The notes beneath the pieces are model-generated. The model saw only the letters and a list, made by a program, of their open reading frames with translations, made no database searches and was not told the DNA's origin. A stretch of 64,000 nucleotides of DNA from Winogradskyella haliclonae. GTDB lineage: Bacteria; Bacteroidota; Bacteroidia; Flavobacteriales; Flavobacteriaceae. The first letter of the stretch is position 1. Each line of letters begins with the position of its first letter. The translations under genes were made by a program, and so were the position numbers. This document shows positions 16,734 through 27,302 of this stretch, piece by piece. The stretch is from NCBI RefSeq assembly GCF_014635865.1, contig NZ_BMDQ01000001.1, positions 868,001 through 932,000 on the forward strand, given 5' to 3'.

Positions 16734-17170
16734 TAGTACAACAAGCCGATAACTTAACATTTTTTATTCCAGAATCTATAGAAGGAGCTGGAGCTAATTT
16801 TTTTGATACAGGGATTTCAGCAGGTTTTCCTTCGCCAGCGGATGATTTTAAGGAACGGCGTTTATCTTTAGATGATGAGTTAGTAAAAAATAAAGAAGCT
16901 ACTTTTTATGCACGCGTTAGCGGACAGTCTATGATTGGTGCAGGTTTAGATGATAATGATTTATTAGTTATAGACAGAAGTCTTGAACCAGAAAATAATA
17001 AGATAGCTGTTTGTTTTTTGGATGGCGAGTTTACAGTAAAACGCTTAAAGGTCTCTAAAGATGGAGTTTGGCTTCAACCAGAAAATCCGGATTACCCCAT
17101 TATAAAAATAACGGAAGATAACAATTTTTTGATTTGGGGAATTGTTACTAATGTGATTAAGAGATTATAA
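16730..17170 (+). CDS. umuD: UmuD-type S24 self-cleaving peptidase subunit of polymerase V
   Basis: The 146-residue protein has the S24/LexA-like fold. Catalytic Ser is S67 in ARVSGQSMIGAG and catalytic Lys is K104 in DGEFTVKRLK. The probable self-cleavage bond is A31-G32 in SAGFPSPADD, as in UmuD. RecA-stimulated cleavage would give UmuD', which partners UmuC. There is no DNA-binding domain, so it is not LexA. It overlaps umuC by 4 bases and is followed at 17172 by a strong terminator. Confidence 0.94.
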   Translation: MIVQQADNLTFFIPESIEGAGANFFDTGISAGFPSPADDFKERRLSLDDELVKNKEATFYARVSGQSMIGAGLDDNDLLVIDRSLEPENNKIAVCFLDGEFTVKRLKVSKDGVWLQPENPDYPIIKITEDNNFLIWGIVTNVIKRL

Positions 17171-17171
17171 C

Positions 17172-17203
17172 AAAAAACGCGAAGCATTAGCTTCGCGTTT
17201 TTT
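17172..17203. terminator. Bidirectional rho-independent terminator between umuD and atpC
   Basis: A 9-bp GC-rich stem (ACGCGAAGC, loop ATTA, GCTTCGCGT) is flanked by A6 on the left and T6 on the right. It can terminate umuCD on the plus strand and atpDC on the minus strand. Confidence 0.9.
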
Positions 17204-17225
17204 GTTATGTAATAACTAGATTAAA

Positions 17226-17501
17226 TTAATCCGCTAAAATAATTAGCTTATTGTCTTTCATTTCTATAGTACCAGAATTGATAGCTAGTAGTGTTTTCCC
17301 ATCTTGTTTTGAAAACTTTTCAGCAACTTCCTCTTCAAGAGTGACATCTCCATTAATAGTTACATTTCCTGATTTAAGGATAGATACAATAGGAGCGTGA
17401 TTTGTTAACATTTCAAACTCTCCATTAACACCTGGTACAGCAACGCTTGTTACTTCTCCACTAAATAATGTAGCTTCTGGTGATACAATTTCTAAATACA
17501 T
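17226..17501 (-). CDS. atpC: ATP synthase F1 subunit epsilon
   Basis: The 91-residue protein corresponds to the N-terminal beta-sandwich domain of epsilon, with the signatures MYLEIVSPEATLFSGEVTSV, VPGVNGEFEMLTNHAPIVSI and ALLAINSGTIEMKDNKLIIL. The C-terminal helical hairpin that inhibits ATP hydrolysis in E. coli epsilon (about 139 residues) is absent, as is usual in Bacteroidetes. It follows atpD after a 73-base spacer that holds a strong hairpin. Confidence 0.95.
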   Translation of the reverse strand: MYLEIVSPEATLFSGEVTSVAVPGVNGEFEMLTNHAPIVSILKSGNVTINGDVTLEEEVAEKFSKQDGKTLLAINSGTIEMKDNKLIILAD

Positions 17502-17524
17502 AGTTTGTGTGCTTTAGGCTTTAG

Positions 17525-17563
17525 GCTTTAAGACTATAAAGCATGTTGCTTATAGCTTAAAGC
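17525..17563 (-). ncRNA. Long imperfect stem-loop in the atpD-atpC spacer
   Basis: The arms GCTTTAAG-A-CTATAA-A-GC (17525-17542) and GCTTATAGCTTAAAGC (17548-17563) pair over 16 bp with two single-A bulges around the loop ATGTT. The hairpin lies in the spacer of the atpD-atpC mRNA, and short GCTTTA and GCTTATAG repeats flank it. It has no T-run, so it could be an mRNA stability or attenuation element, or a remnant small palindromic repeat. Confidence 0.45.
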
Positions 17564-17574
17564 TTATAGCAGTT

Positions 17575-19086
<1,512 letters not shown>

Positions 19087-19144
19087 TTATATGTTTTTGT
19101 TTTGCAATAATTTAAATATGAAAAACAGCTCGTTTTTCGCGCTG

Positions 19145-19173
19145 CAAAGATATAGTTTTATTTAAAAAACAAA
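19145..19173 (-). promoter_or_regulatory. Promoter of atpD-atpC
   Basis: On the minus strand a -33 TTTG (19170-19173) and a -7 TATCTTTG (19145-19152) are 17 bases apart. The 5' leader is about 55 bases before the ATG at 19083. Confidence 0.55.
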
Positions 19174-19200
19174 GACTTTTTTACGAAGCTTTTTTAGATA

Positions 19201-19230
19201 AAAAAAGCGCGTTCTAATAGAACGCGCTTT
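19201..19230 (-). terminator. Rho-independent terminator of the TonB receptor/SGNH unit
   Basis: A 12-bp stem AAAGCGCGTTCT / AGAACGCGCTTT with a 3-base loop is followed on the minus strand by a T-run. It lies 23 bases after the stop at 19253. Confidence 0.88.
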
Positions 19231-19252
19231 AAGCATTTATTTTTATATAATT

Positions 19253-20776
19253 TTATTGTAATAAAGGTGAGTAGTTGGTAGGAAAATCAGCAGCTTTGGC
19301 AACATTACCAGATGCAACAAAGTTTGAACCATATACTTCATCTATTTTTTCTAAATATTTATTAGCCATAAGTGCATAGCCTCTTGCAGTCAAGTGTATA
19401 CCGTCTAAACTAACTAATCCTCCAAATACTAAAGCTGTATCTAAATTAAATTCATCAAATTGAATACCACCGCCAGCTTCTTCTAGGATGGCATTTAAAT
19501 CAACTAACGCTAAACCATTTGCATCTGCCAACGCTTGTAGAGTTGCATTATGCCCTGCTGTAGCAATGTTAATTTCCTCTTGTTCTTCAGGAGTAAGTAC
19601 CCAATTATCAGCTAACGGAATAGCAACACCATTAACAGTTAACGGATTACCAGGGACAGCTTCAGTACCTATAAAACTTGCAGCTGGTAATACCAATAAA
19701 TCATCAGAAGTGGCCTGTCTTATATTTGGTAATGTTATAAATGTACTTGGGCCAGTTGGCAAAGTTACTGTAGTAAGATTTTCATCTTCTATAACTACAG
19801 CGTTGGTTTCTGACGCTTCAAAGTTTATGGTTCTTGCAGTTGCCTCAGATGCAGAAATGATATTATTTGCAGCTGCTAATTGTAAACCTCCATTATAATC
19901 TGCATAGGCTTGATTAACAGCTCCAGCTGTAGCTGCATCCAATGGTACAGGGTTGTGAGGTACAGTAGTAAAAAACGGTAGACTAGAAACATTTGGAGTG
20001 TTACCAATAGCACCTTTAGCTCCTGTAGCAACTAATCCATTAATTAATGTTGTCATTGCAAAATCAAAAGTACCTTGATCTGTTATAGGATTAGAACCAT
20101 CTCCTCCTGAAGTTGCATAGCCTAAAACGTCGTTACCTCCAATTACTCCTAAAGTAAAGAAAGTAGGATTTTGGTCAACGGCTAATTGTAATATGGTTGC
20201 ATCAGGTGTACTACCCGTTAGTCTAACAGCATAAGGATTGGCTAAGCCTGCTTGGACATTAGCAATATTACCATATCCAGCTGCAATAGTATGAAAACTC
20301 TTGAGTCCAGGTACACCAAGATTATTAAAAGGGCCAGTAGGATTATTTAGAATATCTGTAGCGACAGTAACTGGTCCAACAACAGATTCTAAAGGCACAG
20401 GGCCTGCACCTCCAAACACCAACCTCGGTTCTACAATTCTGTTTCCACCTAAGGCTAAACCTCCAAAATTATCATTAACTAATGGCTGAACAAAAGCACC
20501 GCCTCCTGCATTGGCAAATTGAGAAGCAATAATGCTAGGGAACGAGTTTTGTTGAGAAGCAATGAACAATGACCCATCAGAAACTCCTGCTGTAAAAGAA
20601 GGACCAATAGCTACATAATTTGAAAAATCTGCAGTACCTGTAATTAAATCTGGTAAATCAACAGTGGGCTCTTCTTGGTTGGCGCGATCTCTTAATTCTT
20701 GTAACTCTTCATTCTCACAAGCCATAAAACTAAATGTGAGTACCGATAATAGTATATATTTTATTTTTTTCATCAC
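19253..20776 (-). CDS. SGNH/GDSL-family outer-surface lipoprotein hydrolase
   Basis: The 507-residue protein has a lipoprotein signal peptide with lipobox cysteine C20 (FSFMAC). GDSL block I is visible as YVAIGPSFTAGVSDG with candidate nucleophile S60, block III as GVIGGNDVLGYA and block V as LDGIHLTARGYALMAN with Asp and His. Block I reads GPS rather than GDS, as in several flavobacterial relatives. It is a likely esterase or lipase anchored in the outer membrane. It starts 7 bases after the stop of the TonB-dependent receptor gene, so the two probably act together: cleavage at the surface and uptake. ATG 20773 is an equally good start. Confidence 0.85.
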   Translation of the reverse strand: MMKKIKYILLSVLTFSFMACENEELQELRDRANQEEPTVDLPDLITGTADFSNYVAIGPSFTAGVSDGSLFIASQQNSFPSIIASQFANAGGGAFVQPLVNDNFGGLALGGNRIVEPRLVFGGAGPVPLESVVGPVTVATDILNNPTGPFNNLGVPGLKSFHTIAAGYGNIANVQAGLANPYAVRLTGSTPDATILQLAVDQNPTFFTLGVIGGNDVLGYATSGGDGSNPITDQGTFDFAMTTLINGLVATGAKGAIGNTPNVSSLPFFTTVPHNPVPLDAATAGAVNQAYADYNGGLQLAAANNIISASEATARTINFEASETNAVVIEDENLTTVTLPTGPSTFITLPNIRQATSDDLLVLPAASFIGTEAVPGNPLTVNGVAIPLADNWVLTPEEQEEINIATAGHNATLQALADANGLALVDLNAILEEAGGGIQFDEFNLDTALVFGGLVSLDGIHLTARGYALMANKYLEKIDEVYGSNFVASGNVAKAADFPTNYSPLLQ

Positions 20777-20783
20777 GTTATAT

Positions 20784-23555
20784 TTATAGATTGTTAATAG
20801 TTAATGACAGGTAATATTGAGAACCTATTAAACCTGTACCAAAAGCTGTAAAGTATTCTTTAGCCAAGAGATTTGTAGCTCCTGCTTTTAGTGTAGTTTT
20901 TATGCTTGGGATTCTATAGTTTATTTGTGCGTCTAAGACATTAAAAGCTGGAACCTCTCCATTACCAAATGAAGCTTCCCAGAAGTAATTATCACTCCAA
21001 CGCCATGCCACATTAAATCCTAAATTTTTGACTACTTCTGTTTTTCCAAATCCTAATTTTACTTTGTGCTCTGGGGTATTAAAATTAGTCTGGAAGTTTG
21101 GATTACCCGCAACATCAAAATCTAATCTTGACCATGTGTAGTTAGCACTTAAATCAAAACCACCAAAAACTTTTTTAGAGACCGAAACAGAAGCACCGTA
21201 TGAATTAACAGTCTCATCAGCATTTGTATAAGTTTGGTAACCTACAGAGTCACCATTTTGTATAGCAAATAGTGCTCTTTGTGTTTCTGGGTTTGTAACA
21301 TCTAAAACACCATCTCCATCTGGATCTACTTCTCCATATAAAGGCGCAATGACATTTTCATTGGCTAAGAAGTCGTTATAAGTACTATAATATGCTGATG
21401 CATCAATAACAAAACCTTCTACTTTACCGCGGTAACCCAACTCAAAAGAAGCTACTTGTTCAGGCTCTGTAAAGTTTGAATTACCAACAACAATATTACC
21501 ATCTTGATCTTGGGCAAAAGAATTTGTGTAGGCCGCAGCACCTGTTTGAGGGAGACTGTTTGGTTCACCAAAAGTATTCTGTGCAGCTTGGCTTACAGTA
21601 TAGTTTCTCTCAAAAAGGCTTCCTATATCTGTAGCACCACCAATTAGTGTACCAGCATTAGTTTCTAAACCAATGTATAATGCTTGAGTATCTGGGTTTC
21701 TAAATCCTGTCTGGAAAGATGCACGAATGTTGTGATTTTCATTAACTGTTAAACCAGCAGAAATTCTTGGCGAAAAGAAACCATCAAATAATTCTGATTT
21801 ATCATATCTAATAGAACCAGTTAATTTTAATTCTAAGTTTTCATTCAGTTCCAAAGAACGTTGTAATTGTGTATATATACCTAGTTCAGAATACGTAATT
21901 GGCCCTTCAGCATCTGCATAGATAGTTCCAAAAGAGTTTAATCTATATGTTCTGTAAGAACCACCAACTTGAACTTCAGCAAACTTGAATGTGTCTTTAA
22001 AATTATAGTTTGCATCTCCATGGTATATTTTAGAATTGTCTTTAAATCCAGCGCCTGTTAAGAAATTTGTATCACTAGTTACCTTATCAAATGCTTGTTG
22101 AAATTCTTCTGATCCAACTGCTGGTATGCCATTTTCAGCTACGGCACGTGAAGCGGCATGTTTTTCAGCATCTGTTAATCCTTGAGGGTTACCTGAAAGT
22201 TCAATACCCGCATATGTAGCGATGTAATCTCCAAACCAGTCTGCATGCGATTTTAATTCGTTTAATAAGTTAGGTCCTAAAACATCCATAACATAGGTGT
22301 CTCCAGCCTTGTCAGAAGTGACATACCCTCTTACAAAGAAGTTATCATTTCTTACTTCTAGCTTATGTTGTTGTAAAGAAAAACCATCAATTCTGTAGCG
22401 TTGTGCACCTTGATATATAGTAGAACCAGTACCAACTTTACCAACATATTGGATTTCGAAATCATTTTCCCAAGGGCGGAAATATAAGCCCCAATCAGCT
22501 TTTACACTTTCTGCAGAGTAGTCTGTTAATTGTTGTTCTGTAAATCCTGTACGGCTAACCACTACATCAGGAATAATACCTAATCCAGACAGGTCTCTGA
22601 TATTAGCAGCTACTTCATCTCCATAAACATTAACACCATTGTAATTTATATTAGATTCTCTAGTACCTCCTGGTAAATTTTTATCATCGATATTGTTAGC
22701 AAACCAGTCTGTTCCTTTTAAATATCCAAAATTTACTTTAGCAGCAAACTTATCACTGAATTTATGAGACATGCTTATACCAAAATCAGTATAAGAATTA
22801 TCACCAGCAGCTTCTTGAGATGTTATGCCTTGCTTTAAATAACCTCTAATACCCTGATGGTCAAAAGGATTTTTACTAGTCATAAATAAGATTCCGTTAA
22901 AGGCATTAGCTCCATACAAAGCAGAAGAAGCACCTGGAAGAATTTCAACACTTTGTACATCAGTTTCAACCATACCTAGAAGGTTACCTAAAGGAAAGTT
23001 AAGTGCAGGAGCAGAATTATCCATACCATCTACCAATTGCATAAAACGTGTATTTGCAAAAGTTGCAAACCCTCTTGTGTTAATAGACTTGAAGGTTAAA
23101 CTATTAGTGTTAATGTCTACCCCTTTCAAGTTTTCTAAACCACCATAAAAATCTGCAGAGGGTGTATTTTTAATTTCTTTCAAACCAAAACGTTCTACCG
23201 TTACAGGAGATTCAAAAATACGCTCAGGAGTACGAGATGCTGAGATAACAATTTCATCTAGTTCATTACCTTCTTTTAATTGTACATCAACTGTTTGGTT
23301 ATTAGCTGTAACGTCAAGAGTTTGAGTTTCAAATCCAGTGTAGGAAATTATAATTTTGAAAGGAGGTACTTGGTCTGTTGTTAAAATGTAATTACCATCA
23401 AAATCAGAACTTGTTCCAGTAGTTGTTCCTTCTATTATAACATTGGCACCAGGTAAAGGTTGACCTGTATTGTCTGTGATTTTTCCTTTAATTGTGGTTT
23501 GTGCAAACGAAATCAAAGAAAAAAGCATTACAAAAAGCTTTAGGGTTGTCTTCAT
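20784..23555 (-). CDS. TonB-dependent outer-membrane receptor with CarboxypepD_reg N-terminal domain
   Basis: The 923-residue protein has a signal peptide (MKTTLKLFVMLFSLISFAQ) and a carboxypeptidase regulatory-like domain (about 20-105; KGKITDNTGQPLPGANVIIE, GTSSDFDGNY). A plug domain follows (about 120-235; FKSINTRGFATFANTRFMQL, SVEILPGASSALYGANAFNG) and then a 22-strand barrel ending in the aromatic-rich YYLSLTINNL. It imports an unknown ligand using TonB energy. It is cotranscribed with the SGNH lipoprotein gene. No SusD is present, so it is not a classical Sus pair. Confidence 0.93.
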   Translation of the reverse strand: MKTTLKLFVMLFSLISFAQTTIKGKITDNTGQPLPGANVIIEGTTTGTSSDFDGNYILTTDQVPPFKIIISYTGFETQTLDVTANNQTVDVQLKEGNELDEIVISASRTPERIFESPVTVERFGLKEIKNTPSADFYGGLENLKGVDINTNSLTFKSINTRGFATFANTRFMQLVDGMDNSAPALNFPLGNLLGMVETDVQSVEILPGASSALYGANAFNGILFMTSKNPFDHQGIRGYLKQGITSQEAAGDNSYTDFGISMSHKFSDKFAAKVNFGYLKGTDWFANNIDDKNLPGGTRESNINYNGVNVYGDEVAANIRDLSGLGIIPDVVVSRTGFTEQQLTDYSAESVKADWGLYFRPWENDFEIQYVGKVGTGSTIYQGAQRYRIDGFSLQQHKLEVRNDNFFVRGYVTSDKAGDTYVMDVLGPNLLNELKSHADWFGDYIATYAGIELSGNPQGLTDAEKHAASRAVAENGIPAVGSEEFQQAFDKVTSDTNFLTGAGFKDNSKIYHGDANYNFKDTFKFAEVQVGGSYRTYRLNSFGTIYADAEGPITYSELGIYTQLQRSLELNENLELKLTGSIRYDKSELFDGFFSPRISAGLTVNENHNIRASFQTGFRNPDTQALYIGLETNAGTLIGGATDIGSLFERNYTVSQAAQNTFGEPNSLPQTGAAAYTNSFAQDQDGNIVVGNSNFTEPEQVASFELGYRGKVEGFVIDASAYYSTYNDFLANENVIAPLYGEVDPDGDGVLDVTNPETQRALFAIQNGDSVGYQTYTNADETVNSYGASVSVSKKVFGGFDLSANYTWSRLDFDVAGNPNFQTNFNTPEHKVKLGFGKTEVVKNLGFNVAWRWSDNYFWEASFGNGEVPAFNVLDAQINYRIPSIKTTLKAGATNLLAKEYFTAFGTGLIGSQYYLSLTINNL

Positions 23556-23678
23556 GTGTAAGAATTAGTTAATTTATTAGTTGACCAATTTAACTAAATA
23601 TATGAAAACTTGATAAGAAATTTCTAAAAAATTATGCGTGCATAGCATTTTTTGATAATTAAAGACCTTAAAAATCAA

Positions 23679-23715
23679 AAAATCCATAAAAAATTGAGCT
23701 TTTTATATGGATTTT
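23679..23715 (-). terminator. AT-rich hairpin downstream of glmS
   Basis: A 10-bp stem AAAATCCATA / TATGGATTTT with a further 5-bp A/T inner stem lies 24 bases after the glmS stop. It is probably a weak terminator of the glgA-like - DUF4270 - glmS unit. It is AT-rich, so the call is tentative. Confidence 0.4.
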
Positions 23716-23738
23716 AAAATCTAATTCATAATTAAATT

Positions 23739-25586
23739 TTATTCTACAGTAACTGATTTTGCTAAATTTCGAGGTTGATCAACATTTTTATTTAGCATTA
23801 CTGCAATATGATATGATAAAAGTTGCAAAGGTATTGTTGTTAAAAGCGGACTTAAAGATTCCAAAGTCTCCGGAACTTCAATTGTATGGTCAGCAAGTTT
23901 CTTTACATCAACATCACCTTCTGTAACAATAGCAATGATTTTACCTTTTCTAGATTTTATTTCTTGAATGTTACTGACTACCTTTTCGTAATGTCCTTTT
24001 TTAGTTGCTATAACAAAAACTGGCATTTGTTCATCAATTAGAGCAATAGGGCCATGTTTCATCTCAGCAGCAGGGTATCCTTCAGCATGGATGTAAGATA
24101 TTTCTTTTAACTTTAATGCACCCTCTAGAGCTACAGGGAAATTATATCCACGTCCTAGGTATAGGCAATTTGAAGCATCTTTATATGTTTCAGCAACTGC
24201 TTTAATATGTTTATCTGACTCAAGTGCTCTAGCAACTTTATCTGGGATTAACTCTAACTGCTCTAGGTGATAATGAAAATCAGAATTTGAGATAGCTCCT
24301 TTCTCTTTGGCTAATTTTAAAGCAATTAAAGTAAGAACAGTAATCTGAGTTGTAAATGCTTTTGTTGAAGCCACACCAATTTCTGGTCCGGCATGCGTGT
24401 ATGCGCCTGCGTCGGTTTCTCTTGCAATACTAGAACCTACAACGTTACATACTCCAAAGACAAATGCCCCATGTTCTTTAGCTAATTTAATAGCGGCTAG
24501 AGTATCTGCTGTTTCTCCTGATTGGGAAATGGCTATAACAACATCTTTATCAGATATTACAGGATTTCTGTATCTAAATTCTGAAGCGTATTCGACTTCT
24601 ACAGGAATTCTGGCTAGGTCTTCAAATATATATTCTGCAACTAAACCAGCGTGCCACGAAGTGCCACAGGCCACTATAATTATGCGATTAGCATTGAGAA
24701 ACTTCTCTTTATGATTCTCGACACCAGCCATTCTTACAATACCATCTTTAGCAAGTAATCGTCCTCTATAAGTGTCTTTTATAGCATGTGGTTGTTCGTA
24801 TATTTCTTTTAACATAAAATGCTCGTAACCACCTTTTTCAATTTGTTCCAAATTGAATTTCAATTCCTGCATTAAAGGATTAACTAAAGAGTCATCTTTT
24901 ATTTTTCTGATTTTAATCTTTTTACCTAATCTTACAACTGCCATCTCTTCATCTTCTAAATAAATAGCATTTTTTGTAAATTCTATAAAAGGAGAAGCAT
25001 CACTAGCTATAAAAAATTCTTCATCACCAACACCTATAGCAAGAGGGCTTCCTAGTTTTGCTACAACAATTTCGTTGGGCTTGTTTTTGTCAAAAACAGC
25101 AATTGCATAGGCGCCTACAACTTCATTAAGTGCAATCTGTACTGCTTTTCCAAGTTTTACATCTTGCTTTTTCTTAACTTCTTCAATTAAGTTTATTAAA
25201 ACCTCAGTATCAGTATCTGAATTAAAAGAGTAACCGCGTTTAATTAATTCAGTCTTAATAGCTTCATAATTTTCTATGATACCGTTATGTATAATTACTA
25301 AATCTCCAGAATTTGAATAGTGAGGGTGAGAGTTGACATCATTAGGGATGCCATGTGTAGCCCAACGTGTATGACCAATACCTAAATTTCCATTTGTAGG
25401 AATTTCATTTTCTAATCTTTCTTTTAAATCGGCAACTTTACCTTTAGTTTTAGAAAGCTTGATATTATTGCCATCATAAAGTGCTATTCCAGCACTGTCG
25501 TAACCTCTATATTCTAATCTTTGTAGACCTTTGAGAATGATTGGGTAAGCTTCTCTATATCCTATATATCCTACAATTCCACACAT
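23739..25586 (-). CDS. glmS: Glutamine-fructose-6-phosphate aminotransferase (isomerizing)
   Basis: The 615-residue enzyme makes glucosamine-6-phosphate for peptidoglycan and LPS. The N-terminal glutaminase domain starts with the nucleophile C2 (MCGIVGYIGYR) and has LEYRGYDSAGIA and GHTRWATHG. Two SIS sugar-isomerase domains follow (ACGTSWHAGLVAEY, ISQSGETADTLAA, YLGRGYNFPVALEGALKLKE), and the tail DQPRNLAKSVTVE is canonical. It is the last gene of a tight unit, 10 bases after the DUF4270 gene. No glmS ribozyme is expected or seen, because the spacer is only 10 bases. Confidence 0.98.
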   Translation of the reverse strand: MCGIVGYIGYREAYPIILKGLQRLEYRGYDSAGIALYDGNNIKLSKTKGKVADLKERLENEIPTNGNLGIGHTRWATHGIPNDVNSHPHYSNSGDLVIIHNGIIENYEAIKTELIKRGYSFNSDTDTEVLINLIEEVKKKQDVKLGKAVQIALNEVVGAYAIAVFDKNKPNEIVVAKLGSPLAIGVGDEEFFIASDASPFIEFTKNAIYLEDEEMAVVRLGKKIKIRKIKDDSLVNPLMQELKFNLEQIEKGGYEHFMLKEIYEQPHAIKDTYRGRLLAKDGIVRMAGVENHKEKFLNANRIIIVACGTSWHAGLVAEYIFEDLARIPVEVEYASEFRYRNPVISDKDVVIAISQSGETADTLAAIKLAKEHGAFVFGVCNVVGSSIARETDAGAYTHAGPEIGVASTKAFTTQITVLTLIALKLAKEKGAISNSDFHYHLEQLELIPDKVARALESDKHIKAVAETYKDASNCLYLGRGYNFPVALEGALKLKEISYIHAEGYPAAEMKHGPIALIDEQMPVFVIATKKGHYEKVVSNIQEIKSRKGKIIAIVTEGDVDVKKLADHTIEVPETLESLSPLLTTIPLQLLSYHIAVMLNKNVDQPRNLAKSVTVE

Positions 25587-25596
25587 AAATTATTTA

Positions 25597-27291
25597 TTAG
25601 TTATTTGGACAATCAATATCAGTCTCTAAACAGGTGTAGAAGATTTCTAGAAAAAGGCGCTTATCTTCAATTTCACTGTTACTTCCATGTAGAACAGTTC
25701 CTCTTGGGCTGATTACACTACTTACCGGTACTGTTTCTGTTTCACCATTTGAAGTCTGTACTCTATATTGAGGTATACTACCTTCTAGGTTTACATTACC
25801 AGAAACAGCAATTCCTAATTCTACATTTTCACTATTATTTATTAATAAATTATTTATATGGGTAGTAATGGTCATTTTATAACGAATTCCTCTTTCGGTA
25901 TTTTGATCCCTAATTAAAACACCTAAATGATTTATTATAGATTGAGAAGGAGAGGTATTATTTTGAACATCTTCAAAATAGTCAAATAATGGACCTCTAT
26001 TAGTTTTATTATATATGTAAAGCCTTTCAGGTTCTTCTCCTTGTTCTACGAGAGTTTGGTCAACATAAAAAACAAGATTAGCTTCATTTATTAGTCTTTT
26101 AGATGATTCAAAATCCCCATTTTCATCAAGATTTACAAATTGTTTTCTCCAAGTTTCAAAAGTATTATCATTTGTGTTATCATTATCAGAATTCTCCCCG
26201 TTAAAAAGTTTGATGCCAGCTAATGCACCTTGACCGCCCTTGAGGTATAACCTGCTATCACCATCATCCTGATTACCATCACTAAATGGTAGAGTGTAAT
26301 TGTTTTCAAAAAAATTAACACGAGTTGGATTAAAAGTCAAAACATAGGTAGAATTATCTCGTTCTCCATCTACTGAAGTTGAATCAAATGAATAAAATAA
26401 AGTAATATTTGCATCTTCCTGAGCTAGATTAAGTAACATCAATGAGCCATTATTATTAATAGGCTCTGCTTTAAAATATAAACCTCTAAAATAGTCATTA
26501 AAATTATTTATATTACTTAAAGTACTCTCCCCTTCTTGATTGATGATTTTTTCAGTCCAATAATTAATTACATTGCTATCATCAGGGATGTTTTTGTCCC
26601 ATACAATTCTAATTCTTGGTGATAACCTTTGGTTAATAGTTGGTTCGGTCTCATCACCATCAGTTAAAAGAATTTCTTGATTACTAATTTCTAAAGTTTC
26701 TATCTCATCAATAAGTGTAAATTCTAAATCAGATATACTGATTAGTTCATTAGCAGAGGCAGATTTGTTGGAAAAGTAGGATTGACCTACGTCAAATTCT
26801 TCATTTGGATCGAAATCTCTTAAAAAATAGTTGTTTTCATATAAGCTAAGTTTAATAGGATTGTAAATATCATCTCTTGGTAAGATAGAATCAATCTCAT
26901 AAGCAATGTTATTGTCTTCGTCTAAGCCTATATTCCTGCTAAAAAAGGGTATACTTAAAACAACGGAATCTAATATGACATTACTCCCAAAAGAGGGGTC
27001 TACTAGTGTAGTATTAACCTGTGTTAAAAAACTTGCAATAGTTTGTCCATAAGTTGGGTCATTAAATACTCCTAACATATTTATTCCAAGTCCGCTTGTT
27101 TGTACTGGGTCGAGTTTGTCTGTATAACTAATAACATCAAACTTTTCAGAGGTGGTGTTAAAGTTAGTAGCAGTTTCTTCATTAATTATGTCAGAATCTA
27201 TTGTTGAAAATTCCTCATCACAAGCAATAAATAAACAAGTCATAAATCCAAAAACTAATATGTTTCTTAAGTTTTTCTTATATAATTTCAT
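25597..27291 (-). CDS. DUF4270 family lipoprotein
   Basis: The 564-residue protein has a lipoprotein signal peptide ending FMTCLFIACDEE (lipobox Cys about 24). The DUF4270 pattern follows, including YTDKLDPVQTSGLGINMLGV, DPTYGQTIASFLTQV, SVVLSIPFFSRN and, late, LYIYNKTNRGPLFDYF. The family is conserved in Bacteroidetes, always as an exported lipoprotein, with no known activity. It lies 11 bases after the GlgA-like gene and 10 bases before glmS; this linkage suggests a role in envelope carbohydrate or peptidoglycan precursor metabolism (inference). Confidence 0.88.
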   Translation of the reverse strand: MKLYKKNLRNILVFGFMTCLFIACDEEFSTIDSDIINEETATNFNTTSEKFDVISYTDKLDPVQTSGLGINMLGVFNDPTYGQTIASFLTQVNTTLVDPSFGSNVILDSVVLSIPFFSRNIGLDEDNNIAYEIDSILPRDDIYNPIKLSLYENNYFLRDFDPNEEFDVGQSYFSNKSASANELISISDLEFTLIDEIETLEISNQEILLTDGDETEPTINQRLSPRIRIVWDKNIPDDSNVINYWTEKIINQEGESTLSNINNFNDYFRGLYFKAEPINNNGSLMLLNLAQEDANITLFYSFDSTSVDGERDNSTYVLTFNPTRVNFFENNYTLPFSDGNQDDGDSRLYLKGGQGALAGIKLFNGENSDNDNTNDNTFETWRKQFVNLDENGDFESSKRLINEANLVFYVDQTLVEQGEEPERLYIYNKTNRGPLFDYFEDVQNNTSPSQSIINHLGVLIRDQNTERGIRYKMTITTHINNLLINNSENVELGIAVSGNVNLEGSIPQYRVQTSNGETETVPVSSVISPRGTVLHGSNSEIEDKRLFLEIFYTCLETDIDCPNN

Positions 27292-27302
27292 AAGTATTTT
27301 AA

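Noticed and set aside
25587..25596. glmS ribozyme upstream of glmS
   Set aside because: The gap to the DUF4270 gene is only 10 bases, too short for the ribozyme, and these are known mainly from Firmicutes.
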